Source: Syngnathus acus (Eukaryota; Chordata; Actinopteri; Syngnathiformes; Syngnathidae). From it: a DNA stretch of 64,000 bases. Position numbers and translations under genes: made by a program. Shown here piece by piece: positions 1 to 26,860 of this stretch. The first letter of the stretch is position 1, and every line of letters begins with the position of its first letter. Below the pieces are notes generated by a model. That model was not told the origin of the DNA and did not search any database. It saw only the letters and a list, made by a program, of their open reading frames with translations. The stretch is from positions 3,347,967-3,411,966 of the forward strand of contig NC_051091.1 of assembly GCF_901709675.1 (NCBI RefSeq), written 5' to 3'.

Positions 1-3000
1 GCAATTTTGTGCAAAGTCTTATATGACTGTATGCCTTGTGGAAGTTACCTGCTTATGAAAACAAGCTTTATTGATGTCATTTTTTTCCACATTGTCCTTG
101 CAATAACATGAGAGGGTGCATCTTAATGCGATGACTGATACATTTGTGGTCGCCCTTCCTTGCAACACTTAATGTTTTGCCAGAAGCAATACTGGAGAAA
201 CATCCAAAAATGCTATTTAAGTCAAGCGTGAAATGCAGCAGAAGCACAACTGAGCTCTCCCTGCAGCAAAAGATGAACACACTGACTATCATCGGTTTGT
301 TGTTTCTACTACTTTCTAGTTAAGAATACCACTTTGCCACTTGATGGGTTTCCCAAAACAAACCAGTAATTGTCATTCTTTTGGATATCACTCTTGGTTC
401 TTTTGCAGCAGGAGCACATTTGCTAGTGACTGACTTCATCAGATTACACTCTTGATTGTGATTGTTGTTGTGTCACTGTCAGCTTGTCACGGCAAAGCGC
501 CACACCAACTATGGTCCAAGAATATTTCTTCTCAGTCAGTGTTCTGGGCTTGATTCACTCGAATGGTTGCATTTCAATTAAATGTTGATGTCTTGAAGAG
601 GATAAAGATGCGATGTCATTTTAAATTTCCATGATCAAGTGACATACATCTGAATCTGAGTTCACTGAATATATTTAAGATCCTGATATCCTAATTAGTC
701 TTAGCCTCACATTTTGTAATTACAGGGGAGCTTCCACTGTGACTCCTGCTGCTGCAATCCAGGACCAGCCGTGATGCGCAGTCTTTTTGCATTATCTGTG
801 TCCTCAACTGCCTCTCACTTGACATTGCAAAAGGCAGAGGAAGTATAAACTCAGACCTCCTTCAAGACTCTTCATCGGCATTTGATATCACGAGTCACCT
901 TGTGTTGTCCATCGAAAGCAGGTTGGCCTTTGTCTATTTGAGGGTGATGATGCAAAGGTGAAGGGTCCCTTTAGAACCGGAAGAGCAAAACCTCCTGACA
1001 AAGAGACATTGATTAGCACACAAGTCTTCCTCCTGTGCCATCTGGTGTGGCCGTGTGCCACGCTCTCCCACGGGCGCCCGGCAACAAGCTCCAATTGGGC
1101 CATGGCGATGACTCAGGGTGATGCTGAAGGCTATTACTTGATATTTCGGGCAAATCATCTTTTGCCGGTGGCCTGGTCCCTCCGGTGACATGCGAGGCGC
1201 GCAAGCCTGTTTGTGTGCTCGCTCCGTCGCAGCCGTGTGGAATTTTGCACGCGTGTGCAGGAGCCTTATATAACAACACGTACTGGCATGCAAAAGCGAC
1301 AGAGCATCGGCAAACATATTCTGCTGTGTCCATGGCTTCCCTTGGACCACCAACAAGATTAAGAGTGTGTAACAGGTCGCGCTGTTACAATGTGGGCATA
1401 GCAGGAGAAGGTGCAAGGATAGTTTTTTGCAGACGTTTGGGGCAAAATTAGCAAAAAAAAATGATTGCCGCTCATTCTAATGAACTCAAGGCTAATAAGG
1501 TCATAGTGCAGTTAAGCATGTCCACGATCGTAATACTATTCATCAAGCTTGTTGACATTTGTATTCATTAGCGCTCTCTTGCACAGCAGAGTTCGCGCTG
1601 ACATTTTTGTGAGAGTTTGTATATGAAATATAAACTGGACTGGATGAGTTGCTATCCAGCACCTGTGGTGCCCCCATGATGATTTTAGCATGTATGGAAC
1701 GTCCTTGTCCCGATCGAAAACTTCCATTGATTTACTGGGATGTATTGTGCCATGGATCAGAAAAGCTGTCAGAAGCAGTGCCGCATTTTAGGGAGTGTCG
1801 GAGCTATTTACAACCGCTTGAGACGTTTAGAGTTTACTGCTCAGTTAAGTGCACTGGAGTGTATAACATCTCTCGGAAGGGCCTGTGGGCCACGACTAAA
1901 CATCTTCCGCGGGGAATGTATTTCCATATTTCATATTTGCATTTGGAATTATAATCACTTTACAGACACCGTTTTTTGTTTTTGTGAAATTGGCCCGTTT
2001 TGAGGGGGTGGTCCTTTGTCATACGAGTGAGCCGCCGCTATGCCCTACATGCTGCTGGGCTGTCAGCTTTTACCGCCATGATGACTCGACCGATACATTT
2101 GACTGATTTTATTATACAAGGCAGAACAGAACGTCATCCAAAAAGGCAAGTGTTCTTTTGGAGCCGATTTTGCCCCCCCCCCCCCCCCACTAAAATGACC
2201 ATTAAAGGCCTTTGCTACAATAATGTTGATCAATGGCTCAGTTGAAATGAGCTTTTGTTCCACATTACAGTTATCTTAAATGCTTGCCTTAAACCTTGTC
2301 GATCTGCGCCATTAATGCAAAGGAGCGAGCACCATCAGAGAAAGGAAAAAGGATCTGATCAAAGCAGGAAGTGACTCGGCATGTCCTCTCCTCTGGGGTT
2401 CGAGCTCATCAGAGTAGCGCCGGTTCCGCTTCAGCCGCACTGGAATTCATTTGAGAATCTTTGTCAAAGAAAAACGCTGAGCAGAAATGTATGGAATTTA
2501 AATAATTGTTAAATGTTTTGAAATTGGATAGGAATGGTCTTGAGCCTACTTGCTCTTAATAACAGGGTTACATATGGGTTGAACAACAGTAATGATTCTT
2601 TAGCGTCTCTGCGCCAAATTACCTCACAATCCTTTTTTTCATATTTCTTAAAAATCGTTGTGCCTGGGATTCAATTGTTCTCATCCTCTCATATTTAGTC
2701 CCTCTGATTGTCGCCTCAGTTTGTCTGTGTCTCCGCAGAGGAGAGCAATGATCAGGTGTGAGGAAGAAAAAAAGCTATGGTGTGTGCTGTGCCGTTACCA
2801 TGGCAACGAATCCTCTGAGCCGAGCCAGTACTCTTCCACAAGCATGCATACATGCATCCTCTCTCCCTGTTGCCTTCTCTACTGTATCTATCTCGAATGC
2901 ACAGCCCTTAATTAAACTGCAAAGCCTGATATTATTCTGAAGGCGTTTCACAACTGTCTTCTTGGCGTCGCTAACTAACACGGTCCTGGCACCACTGGTA

Positions 3001-4180
3001 GATGCCAGATGCTGGCCCATGTCAGCGACACAAATGCAAGCAGACACTGTAATGACACGTTGCTTTTTGAAAATGGGGCCCCTATTAGTGGGATTGTTGT
3101 ACTTCAATACAACTTTGAAGAGTTGTGTTTCCAGTAGAGTCTTAATGATCAAACAAGGATGGAAAGAAACAAACATGCAAGTTGCTAGTGAGAATACATA
3201 TCTGTTACAAGATAATTAGTGATGCTGTTTTTCTTTTCTAGTCCCATCGAGCATAAAAAAAAAAAGGACTTCACATTATTTGCTAACATTAGTTAAGCAG
3301 TGAATAAACTAGTCAGACCATCACAATTTATTTGTTTACACAGAGCTTGTATACTTTATTAGCTATGTTGCAGTTTTTTAATCAGCAAATTGATGCTTGT
3401 TGTCAAATGAAACCGACTATACATTCTTTTTTGTAAACTTGTTGCATTGTCCTGCAATGCTCTTACGCTCACTTTGTGGGTCGATGATGGCCATCAGTCT
3501 GTTTCAAGGAAATGAGCAACTCTATTGCCTCGTTTTACAACATCAATTCCTGTTCACTCAATAATTAATCACAGTTCCAGAGAAAATGACTCCATAATGG
3601 GTGCTGTTGACCCTTTGTTCACATTGAAGCCATTTTATCTACATAATTTTATTATTACTTTAATTTTACAGTAGCTATTGATTTTGTGTTATCCTGAAAA
3701 ATTTTCACGATTGGCTGAGTGGTCTCTAGCTCTATTGAATTGCTGATTTGGGTTGAATACGCGTGAGAATTTATATCAAATATAAGTATCAATAATGTTT
3801 GATTTCTTGGTTTTCCTTCCCATGAGAACTAAAAGTCTGGTCTCAAACACCTCCGACAGCTTTTTTATTTCACTGGCGTTCACCAGCAAAATATTGCACA
3901 CCCACAGTGTCAAAGCCAGTGTGGGGGTTGTTGCGCAGTACAACTTTATTTTTGTGTCTTGTGCTGTAAAATTCACGCCTACTCATGGTTACTACTCCAC
4001 ATACGATTGGGTTAGGCAATCAAATAACAGCAGAAGTCTTTTTTTGTGCAGTAATGTGTTTTGAAAAAAAAACCCTATCATTCTTGCAAACAGCAAAAGG
4101 CTGCCAATATTGATTGGGCAACAATTTGTTATCATTGTTTAGTATCATTTTTTAAATGTTTGTTATTTGTTCTTTCTCAG
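1..4180. other. Upstream/intronic DNA left of the first recognised epb41l1 exon
   Basis: No exon of either gene could be supported here. By position it should be 5' intron or 5' flank of epb41l1. A GC-richer block lies at about 960-1440, with overlapping open frames on both strands but no recognisable protein. A run of about 16 C lies at 2174-2190. An upstream exon carrying the start codon is expected for this gene (human 4.1N begins MTTE and the first exon here begins TEV), but I could not pick one with a convincing ATG-AC plus donor. Confidence 0.5.
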
Positions 4181-19668
<15,488 letters not shown>

Positions 19669-21232
19669 ACAAGTTGGAACGTTCTTATTTGACCAAAGTC
19701 AGTGATTGATCTAGTTACAGTCTTGATTGGTCATAATGGGCCCCCGAGGCGGTGGACAAGGGCGGTCTCGCCCGCCCCTGGTGCAGCATGCTGTGAAGCA
19801 ACCTGTTAAGAGGACCATCTAGTCCTCCCTTGAGAACAGACTGTGAAGCAGTAGACCACCTCCCCGACCATCAAACCCGCCCTCTGACCTCATCCGGACC
19901 ACCGTTCCCGTCACAGGCGCCCCAGCCCTAATAAGTCCGGAAGGATCACCCGCTCGACAGTGATTTGCTTTGGCCCCAATAATTTGGGGGGACAGTTTTC
20001 TTGTTTAGTCGATTGTATTTATGTTTGGCTGCACAATCTCCTGCCGTATTTCCATTTCTTTTCAAATCATTTCCTTCCGCACCGCAGACCCTGTATCACT
20101 GTCATAGAGTACGCTCAGCAAATGTAGACGCATCAAATATTCTGGGCAATAGAAGGGGCACAGTCCCGGTGGTGCAGGATCCATCATGTGAGTTCTCGGC
20201 TGTCTTACAATATTTTTACATTTGTATCTGTAGAGAATCAATCTTATGCCCTGTGTTGCTAGGTAAATAAATATGTACAGTACAAAATCAGATCATAATA
20301 ACCTGCATGCATGATTCCAATGCATAAACAACAGAGGGAATTACAAAAAAAAAAACAAGATACGTACAAATGTCCTTGTCTTATACCAAAATAATTTGTT
20401 GCCCCCACACATAGCATCTCTTGGCTTCCCTTGGAAACTGTACTATGCATTGCTTACATCTACGTGAATCCTACAGATAGAGTCGGAGCCGTGTCCGCTG
20501 TTTTGCTGACAGTGTGAATCTTGTGCTACTGGTAAGCGAAGCAGTACACTGCTTGTGAGATTTGCAATAAGCAGCCATTTTTTTTCTGTTTTCTAAAGGG
20601 AGAAAACTGTGAACTGTCATGCATACTGAAAGGTATAAAAAGCTATAGAACACAGTCAGTCAGTGATAGTCCAAACACACTCGTCATAGCTTTTGACTCT
20701 TCATTTTCAATGTCCACATTCTTACAGCCGTCAACCACATACAGTTCGTATATATAATTTCGTATGTGTAGAAAGAATAGATAGTATACGAAGCTGCACC
20801 TAGTAAATGCGGCAGCTGAACTGTTGGCAAAATGTCTTTTCTTTAGTAATGGACATACTACTGATGGTCTTGAACAAGAGGCTACTCGCTGTTCTGAGAG
20901 AAACTCATGTTACTTATCTATTTATAAATATTCATATTTCTGTGTGTTATCCTGTAATGTCATGCTTGATATAGACTTTAATGCAGCAGGTTGTGGAGGG
21001 ATAAGAGATTATGTTTCAATGAAAAGACAACAGAGCACTTGAAATGTCTATAGAATGTCACATTTATGGGTGCCTTACGTTTGGAGTTGAACTCCCAAGA
21101 ACCAGAGGCCCACTTTATGTGTGCTGACGATTGAGGCAAATACAGAACTACTTAAAAGTGCATCATTGTGACAATACAAATCTTTCAAAATTATAGTCCT
21201 GAACAAAAGGAGGAACTGTATATGGTACATTG
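19669..21232 (+). other. epb41l1 3' UTR / downstream region
   Basis: This follows the stop codon. It includes a GC-rich block at about 19740-19975 unlike its AT-rich surroundings, and a possible polyadenylation signal AATAAA at 20266-20271. No protein-coding exon was found. The 3' end of the transcript cannot be fixed by eye; another AATAAA at 21470-21475 lies at the end of a SINE. Confidence 0.5.
20266..20271 (+). terminator. Possible epb41l1 polyadenylation signal AATAAA
   Basis: A canonical AATAAA hexamer about 600 bp after the epb41l1 stop codon, the first one downstream. Use is not shown by the sequence. Confidence 0.35.
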
Positions 21233-21480
21233 AGGCGTCATGGTGAAGTGGTTGTCTCCCAACCCAGAAGTTGTGGGGTTGATTCCCAGCCCGTGCGACC
21301 GTATTGAACCCCCAGCTGCTCCTGATGAAATTAACTTGGCTCAGCCTGAAGCATCAAGCAAACATCACCTTCAATCCTCCAATGCTTTTGTATTACATTC
21401 CTCTAGTGCATGGTGGCATCTATGTGCTGTATTTGCTTTCGGTCAAAAATGAAAAAACATACATGCATCAATAAATGTCT
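21233..21480 (+). repeat. tRNA-headed SINE
   Basis: It begins with a tRNA-like head carrying an A-box-like tggtgaagtgg at 21241 and a B-box-like ggttgattccc at 21277-21287. A tRNA-unrelated body follows and ends near an A-rich ataaatg tail. Internal Pol III promoter boxes plus a non-tRNA body are the standard SINE layout. Confidence 0.65.
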
Positions 21481-21917
21481 CAGTATGGTTCAAAGTATGT
21501 TTCTGACTCTCGCACGAGCGATGAATTTCACAATGACTATGAAGAAAAAAACGTGGCAAATGGTGTGGCCAGCCTGTCATGGTTTTCTGAAGAAAAGCAA
21601 TATTATTTTTGTATGATACTATATTGCCCTCTTGCGGCCGACTTGAATACATACAGTTCAGAGTCTAATGTGCTTAAAGCGCCATCTAGTGTACAACGAC
21701 AAGAACAAGAGTGTGAATGGTGTGACAGTTCGCTCGCCAATAGAAGGCGCTAGGGCACCACCTTTCCTCGCAGCTGAGTCACCTTGAAAAAGAGAAAAAA
21801 TATACTAAAAATGAAATATAATAAAAAACTTCAAAACTTATGCATATCTGTTTTTATATGAGAAAGAGGAATGAAAATATTAAATTATTGATGAGTAAAA
21901 TAAATTCATTTAACTCA

Positions 21918-21965
21918 GTGTTTCCCAACCTTTTTTCAAACGTTATGCCAACATGTTATTTTGGG
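21918..21965. mobile_element. hAT-type MITE end fragment (cagtgtttcccaacc)
   Basis: The sequence cagtgtttcccaaccttttt is a frequent fish hAT terminus. No opposite end with 8-bp duplications is visible. Confidence 0.35.
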
Positions 21966-22068
21966 GGACACTAACTCATATAACAACGTAAAACACGCAC
22001 ACATATATATATATTAAAACATAAAAATCAGACATTTGGTTAACTGCTTTATATGACAATATGTGTAG

Positions 22069-22447
22069 GTACACCTCATGGACACTTCAATAGGTACACT
22101 ACACAAGGTAAAAAAAAAAAAAAAGAATAAATAGATAAAGGGTTAATTGGACAATAAAAGCACATATATGTACATTCTCACACCTGGGATCGAACCAAGT
22201 TCCTACCGAGCAAAAGCCTGTGTCATTATCCAGTCGGCTATTTCAATCTGGGAGCCCGTGGTCGTCTGTACTGTTTTGTACTAGTGATGTGCATTCCAGT
22301 TCTCAAGTGAACTGAATCTTTAGAATCGGTTCACTCAAAATATTTGTTCAAAAGAATCGTTCACCGAATCGTTTCTTATTTATTTATTCTTTTTCTTTTT
22401 TTTACCTCGCGTAGTGTACCTATTGTAGTGTCCATGAGGTGTACCTA
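22069..22447. mobile_element. TIR-flanked element with tRNA-like core
   Basis: The two ends are inverted repeats of about 37 bp, nearly perfect (left taggtacacctcatggacac then ttcaataggtacactac; right is its reverse complement, with one change seen). The interior holds a minus-strand tRNA-like sequence at about 22180-22245. The right end runs into gtacctaatcataggccact, the same motif family as the 236-bp satellite to its right, so the two repeats share ancestry. No coding capacity. Confidence 0.6.
22180..22245 (-). other. tRNA-like sequence (A and B boxes) inside the TIR element
   Basis: On the minus strand it reads tagccgactggataatgac..gtaggaacttggttcgatccc, with a plausible A box (tagccgactgg) and a perfect B-box core (ggttcgatccc). 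It is probably a tRNA pseudogene or SINE head. Confidence 0.5.
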
Positions 22448-22539
22448 ATCATAGGCCACTTCAATAGGGAAAAAGCTTAAGTGAAAGTGAAAAGTGCCAC
22501 ACCCTCACCCCCACCTCCTGATTGGCTGTTTGATCTGTG

Positions 22540-23740
22540 ACGTCACTTGGACACTCCATTAGGTACACCGCCATTTTCAAGTGTACCTAATAACAGGCCA
22601 CTTTATTAGGGAAATATCATGGTCAAAGGTCACTGGTGTCAAGCTTTAGTCCTCGGGGCCGCATTCCAACATGTTTTCCAAGTGACCCTCGTTAAGAGCA
22701 CCTGCGTGAAAAGTTTTTGGTCACTTTCACGTTCCGCAGGAGCTAAAACTTTTCACGCAGGTGCACTTAACGAGGGAATCACACGGACACTCCATTAGGT
22801 ACACCACCATTATCAAGTGTACCTAATAACAGGTCACTTTATTAGGGAAATATCATGGTCAAAGGTCACAGGTGTCAAGCTCTAGTCCTCGGGGCCGCGT
22901 TCCAACATGTTTTCCAAGTGACCCTCGTTAAGCGCACCTGCGTGAAAAGTTTTTGGTCACTTTCACGTTCCGCAGGAGCTAAAACTTTTCACGCAGGTGC
23001 ACTTAACGAGGGAATCACACGGACACTCCATTAGGTACACCACCATTATCAAGTGTACCTAATAACAGGCCACTTTATTAGGGAAATATCATGGTCAAAG
23101 GTCACTGGTGTCAAGCTTTAGTCCTCGGGGCCGCATTCCAACATGTTTTCCAAGTGACCCTCGTTAAGAGCACCTGCGTGAAAAGTTTTTGGTCACTTTC
23201 ACGTTCCGCAGGAGCTAAAACTTTTCACGCAGGTGCACTTAACGAGGGAATCACACGGACACTCCATTAGGTACACCACCATTATCAAGTGTACCTAATA
23301 ACAGGCCACTTTATTAGGGAAATATCATGGTCAAAGGTCACAGGTGTCAAGCTTTAGTCATCGGGGCCGCGTTCCAACATGTTTTCCAAGTGACCCTCGT
23401 TAAGCGCACCTGCGTGAAAAGTTTTTGGTCACTTTCACGTTCCGCAGGAGCTAAAACCTTTCACGCAGGTGCACTTAACGAGGGAATCACACGGACACTC
23501 CATTAGGTACACCGCCATTTTTAAGTGTACCTAATAACAGGCCACTTTATTAGGGAAATATCATGGTCAAAGGTCACAGGTGTCAAGCTCTAGTCCTCGG
23601 GGCCGCGTTCCAACATGTTTTCCAAGATTCCCTCGTTAAGTCCACCTGGATGAAAAGTTTTTGGTCATTTTCACGTTCTGCAGGAGCTAAAACTTTTCAC
23701 GCAGGTGCACTTAACGAGGGAATCACACGGACTCTCTACC
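22540..23740. repeat. 236-bp satellite, five tandem copies, each with a large hairpin
   Basis: The marker attaggtacacc recurs at 22558, 22794, 23030, 23266 and 23502, exactly 236 bp apart. Each unit contains gtgtacctaataacaggcca, then a palindrome whose arms are ccctcgttaag-gcacctgcgtg-aaaagttttt and its reverse complement, about 32 bp each around a loop of about 30 bp. Copies differ at only a few positions (such as gagcacc versus gcgcacc), so the array is young or homogenised. Confidence 0.93.
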
Positions 23741-23970
23741 CTATGGAACCCTCGCTTACGTTACATGGAATATATATGGTTTTATGGAGCAGCTCACAAG
23801 CAAACAGTTGTAATGGCAGCACACGAGCAACTGTGTTGCAAATGTTTCTATGATAAAATATTTCAGGTCTCACTGAAATTCGAACCCAGGTCGCTGGGGT
23901 GAGAGTCCAGAGCATAACCATAGTGTTATGGAACCCTCGCTCACATTAAATGGAATATATATGGTTTTAT
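23741..23970. repeat. tRNA-Gln-like satellite, left flank of telomeric block
   Basis: About one and a fraction units of the 196-197-bp satellite found again at 25955-26930 (tatggaaccctcgct, ggaatatatatggttttat, agcagctcacaagcaaa, gcacacgagcaactgtgttg). It abuts the 236-bp array on its left and is interrupted on its right by CCCTAA repeats after ggttttatgtagcctag. Confidence 0.85.
23865..23932 (-). pseudogene. tRNA-Gln-like sequence, degenerate copy
   Basis: This is the tRNA-like portion of the leftmost satellite unit. The T-arm region (gaaattcgaaccc on +) is kept. The D-arm region is rearranged (agcataaccatagtg instead of gtactaaccactac), so the copy is defective. Confidence 0.6.
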
Positions 23971-23974
23971 GTAG

Positions 23975-25952
23975 CCTAGCTCTAACTCTAACCCTAGCTC
24001 TAACCCTAACCCTAGCTAACCCTAACCCTAGCTCTAACCCTAACCCTAACCTAACCCTAGCTCTAACCCTAACCGTAGCTCTAACCCTAACCCTAACCCT
24101 AGCCTAACCCTAACCCTAACCCTAACCCTAGCGCTAACCCTAACCCTAGCTCTAACCCTAGCTCTAACCCTCACACTAACCCCTAACCCTAGCTCTAACC
24201 CTAACCCTAGCTCTAAACCTAACCCTAACACTAACCCTAACCCCTAACCCCAAACCCTAACCCTAACCCTAACCCTAACCCTAACCGTAACCGTAACCGT
24301 AACACTAACCCCAAACCCAAACCCTAACACTAACCCCAAACCCTAACCCTAACCCTAACCCTAACCCTAACCCTAGCCTAACCCTAACCCTAACCCTAAC
24401 CCTAACCCTAACCCTAACCCTAACCCTAGCTCTAACCCTCACACTAACCCTAACCCTAACCCTAGCTCTAACCGTAACACTAACCCCAAACCCTAGCCTA
24501 ACCCTAACCCTACCCCTAAGCCTAGCTCTAACCCTAACCCTAGCTCTAACCCTAACCCTAACCCTAGCCTAACCCTAACCCTAACCCTAGCGCTAACCCT
24601 AACCCTAGCTCTAACCCTAGCTCTAACCCTCACACTAACCCCTAACCCTAGCTCTAACCCTAACCCTAGCTCTAAACCTAACCCTAACACTAACCCTAAC
24701 CCCTAACCCCAAACCCTAACCCTAACCCTAACTGTAACCGTAACACTAACCCCTAACACTAACCCCAAACCCTAACCCTAACCCTAACCCTAACCCTAAC
24801 CCTAGCCTAACCCTAACCCTAGCTCTAACCGTAACCCTAGCTCTAACCCTCACACTAACCCTAACCCTAGCTCTAACCGTAACACTAACCCCAAACCCTA
24901 GCCTAACTCTAACCCTACCCCTAAGCCTAGCTCTAACCCTAACCCTAACCCTAGCCTAACCCTAACCCTAACCCTAGCGCTAACCCTAACCCTAGCTCTA
25001 ACCCTAGCTCTAACCCTCACACTAACCCCTAACCCTAGCTCTAACCCTAACCCTAGCTCTAACCCTAACCCTAACACTAACCCTAACCCCTAACCCCAAA
25101 CCCTAACCCTAACCCTAACCCTAACCGTAACCGTAACACTAACCCCAAACCCAAACCCTAACACTAACCCCAAACCCTAACCCTAACCCTAACCCTAACC
25201 CTAACCCTAACCCTAACCCTAGCCTAACCCTAACCCTAACCCTAACCCTAGCTCTAACCCTCACACTAACCCTAACCCTAACCCTAGCTCTAACCGTAAC
25301 ACTAACCCCAAACCCTAGCCTAACCCTAACCCTACCCCTAAGCCTAGCTCTAACCCTAACCCTAGCTCTAACCCTAACCCTAACCCTAGCCTAACCCTAA
25401 CCCTAACCCTAGCGCTAACCCTAACCCTAGCTCTAACCCTAGCTCTAACCCTCACACTAACCCCTAACCCTAGCTCTAACCCTAACCCTAGCTCTAAACC
25501 TAACCCTAACACTAACCCCTAACCCCAAACCCTAACCCTAACCCTAACCCTAACTGTAACCGTAACACTAACCCCTAACACTAACCCCAAACCCTAACCC
25601 TAACCCTAACCCTAGCCTAACCCTAACCCTAACCCTAGCTCTAACCGTAACCCTAGCTCTAACCCTCACACTAACCCTAACCCTAGCTCTAACCGTAACA
25701 CTAACCCCAAACCCTAGCCTAACCCTAACCCTACCCCTAAGCCTAGCTCTAACCCTAACCCTAACCCTAACCCTAACCCTAGCTCTAACCCTAACCCTAA
25801 CCCTAACCCTAAACCCTAAACCCTTAACCCTAGCTCTAACCCTAACCCTAGCTCTAACCATAACCCTAACACTAACCCAAACCCCTAACTCTAACACTAA
25901 CCCCAAACCCTAACCCAAAACCTAGCACTAACCCCAGCCCTAGCCCTAAGCT
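23975..25952. repeat. Interstitial telomere-like array, degenerate (CCCTAA)n with higher-order period
   Basis: Nearly 2 kb of CCCTAA on the + strand (TTAGGG on -), mixed with variants such as CTAGCTCTAACC, CCGTAA, CCCAAACCCTAA and CACACTAACC. The variants are not random. The marker aaaccctagcctaa recurs at about 24486, 24892, 25312 and 25709, giving a higher-order period of roughly 400-420 bp. Read on the minus strand, the array produces several near-identical spurious open frames rich in Leu-Gly and Arg-Val. Confidence 0.96.
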
Positions 25953-26003
25953 TTAGGGAGGTGTATGGTTATATGGGGAAAATCTGCTATGATAAAATAT
26001 TTT

Positions 26004-26074
26004 GGTTCCCAACGGGATTCGAACCCGGTTTGCTGAGGTGCAAGTCCAGCGCACTAACCACTAGACTATGGAAC
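26004..26074 (-). pseudogene. tRNA-like copy 1 (best preserved arms)
   Basis: On the minus strand it reads gttccatagtctagtggtta then gtgcgctggacttgcacctcagc and ccgggttcgaatcccg. A box, B box, anticodon stem and most of the T stem pair. The acceptor stem pairs at about 5 of 7 positions. The anticodon loop is cttgcac, unlike tRNA-Gln. It is probably not functional, but this is the copy closest to a cloverleaf. Confidence 0.6.
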
Positions 26075-26200
26075 TCTCGCTTACATTGCATGGAATATAT
26101 ATGGTTTTATGGAGCAGCTCATAAGCAAATAGTTACAATGGTTATATGGGGCAGCGCACGAGCAACTGTGTTGCAAATTTTTCTATGACAAAATATTTTT

Positions 26201-26271
26201 AGGTCTTACTGGGATTTGAACCCAGGTCACTGGGGCGGGAGTCCAGAGTACTAACCACTACACTACGGAAC
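26201..26271 (-). pseudogene. tRNA-Gln-like copy 2
   Basis: The minus strand contains gtagtgtagtggttagtact then ctggactcccgccccag and tgggttcaaatccca. The stretch ggttagtactctggactc is close to vertebrate tRNA-Gln (ggttagcactctggactc). The anticodon position reads ccc instead of a Gln anticodon. Confidence 0.65.
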
Positions 26272-26397
26272 CCTCACTCAAAATGCATTGAATTTAGATG
26301 GTTTTATGGAGCAGCTCACAAGCAAATGGTTACAATGGTTATATGGGGAAGCACACGAGCGACTGTGTTGCAAATTTTTCTATGACAAAATATTTTT

Positions 26398-26468
26398 AGG
26401 TCTTACTGGGATTTGAACCCAGGTCACTGGGGCGGGAGTCCAGAGTACTAACCACTACACTACGGAAC
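26398..26468 (-). pseudogene. tRNA-Gln-like copy 3
   Basis: Same sequence as the copy at 26201-26271 over the tRNA-like part, one period (197 bp) further on. Confidence 0.65.
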
Positions 26469-26593
26469 CCTCACTCAAAATGCATTGAATTTAGATGGTT
26501 TTATGGAGCAGCTCACAAGCAAATAGTTATAATGGTTAAATGGGGTAGCACACGTGCAACTGTGTTGCAATTTTTTCTATGATAAAATATTTT

Positions 26594-26664
26594 GGGTCTC
26601 ACTGGGATTTGAACACAGATCACTGGTGTGAGAGCTCAGAGTACTAACCACTACACTATGGAAC
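26594..26664 (-). pseudogene. tRNA-Gln-like copy 4
   Basis: A more diverged copy (tgggatttgaacacagatca on +, with a B-box change). It lies one period after copy 3. Confidence 0.6.
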
Positions 26665-26789
26665 CCTCGCTTACATTACATGGAATATATATGGTTTTAT
26701 GAAGCAGCTCACAAGCAAATACTTATAATGGTTATATGGGGCAGCGCACGAGCAACTGTGTTGCAAATCTTTCTATGATAAAATATTTT

Positions 26790-26860
26790 AGGTCTTACTG
26801 GGATTTGAACCCAGGTCACTAGGGAGGGAGTCCAGAGTACTAACCACTACACTATGGTAC
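26790..26860 (-). pseudogene. tRNA-Gln-like copy 5
   Basis: The last unit of the array. ggttagtactctggactccc is kept on the minus strand. Confidence 0.62.

Noticed and set aside
934-1416. 160-codon open frame on the minus strand with overlapping frames on the other strand
   Set aside because: The block is GC-richer than its surroundings, so open frames arise on both strands. No domain, family motif, splice sites or conserved start was seen.
2739-2755. Tiny possible start exon (AGGAGAGCAATGATCAG) between ccgcag and gtgtgagg
   Set aside because: Joining it to the exon at 4181 gives the wrong frame and it lacks the expected Met-Thr.
24046-25906. Minus-strand open frames of Leu-Gly and Arg-Val repeats
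   Set aside because: They are translations of the degenerate TTAGGG array, not proteins.
26004-26860. A functional tandem cluster of tRNA genes
   Set aside because: The acceptor stem has mismatches, the anticodon loops vary and do not fit the tRNA-Gln body, and copies decay at the edges. A tRNA-derived satellite is the better reading, though a scan with a tRNA model would settle it.
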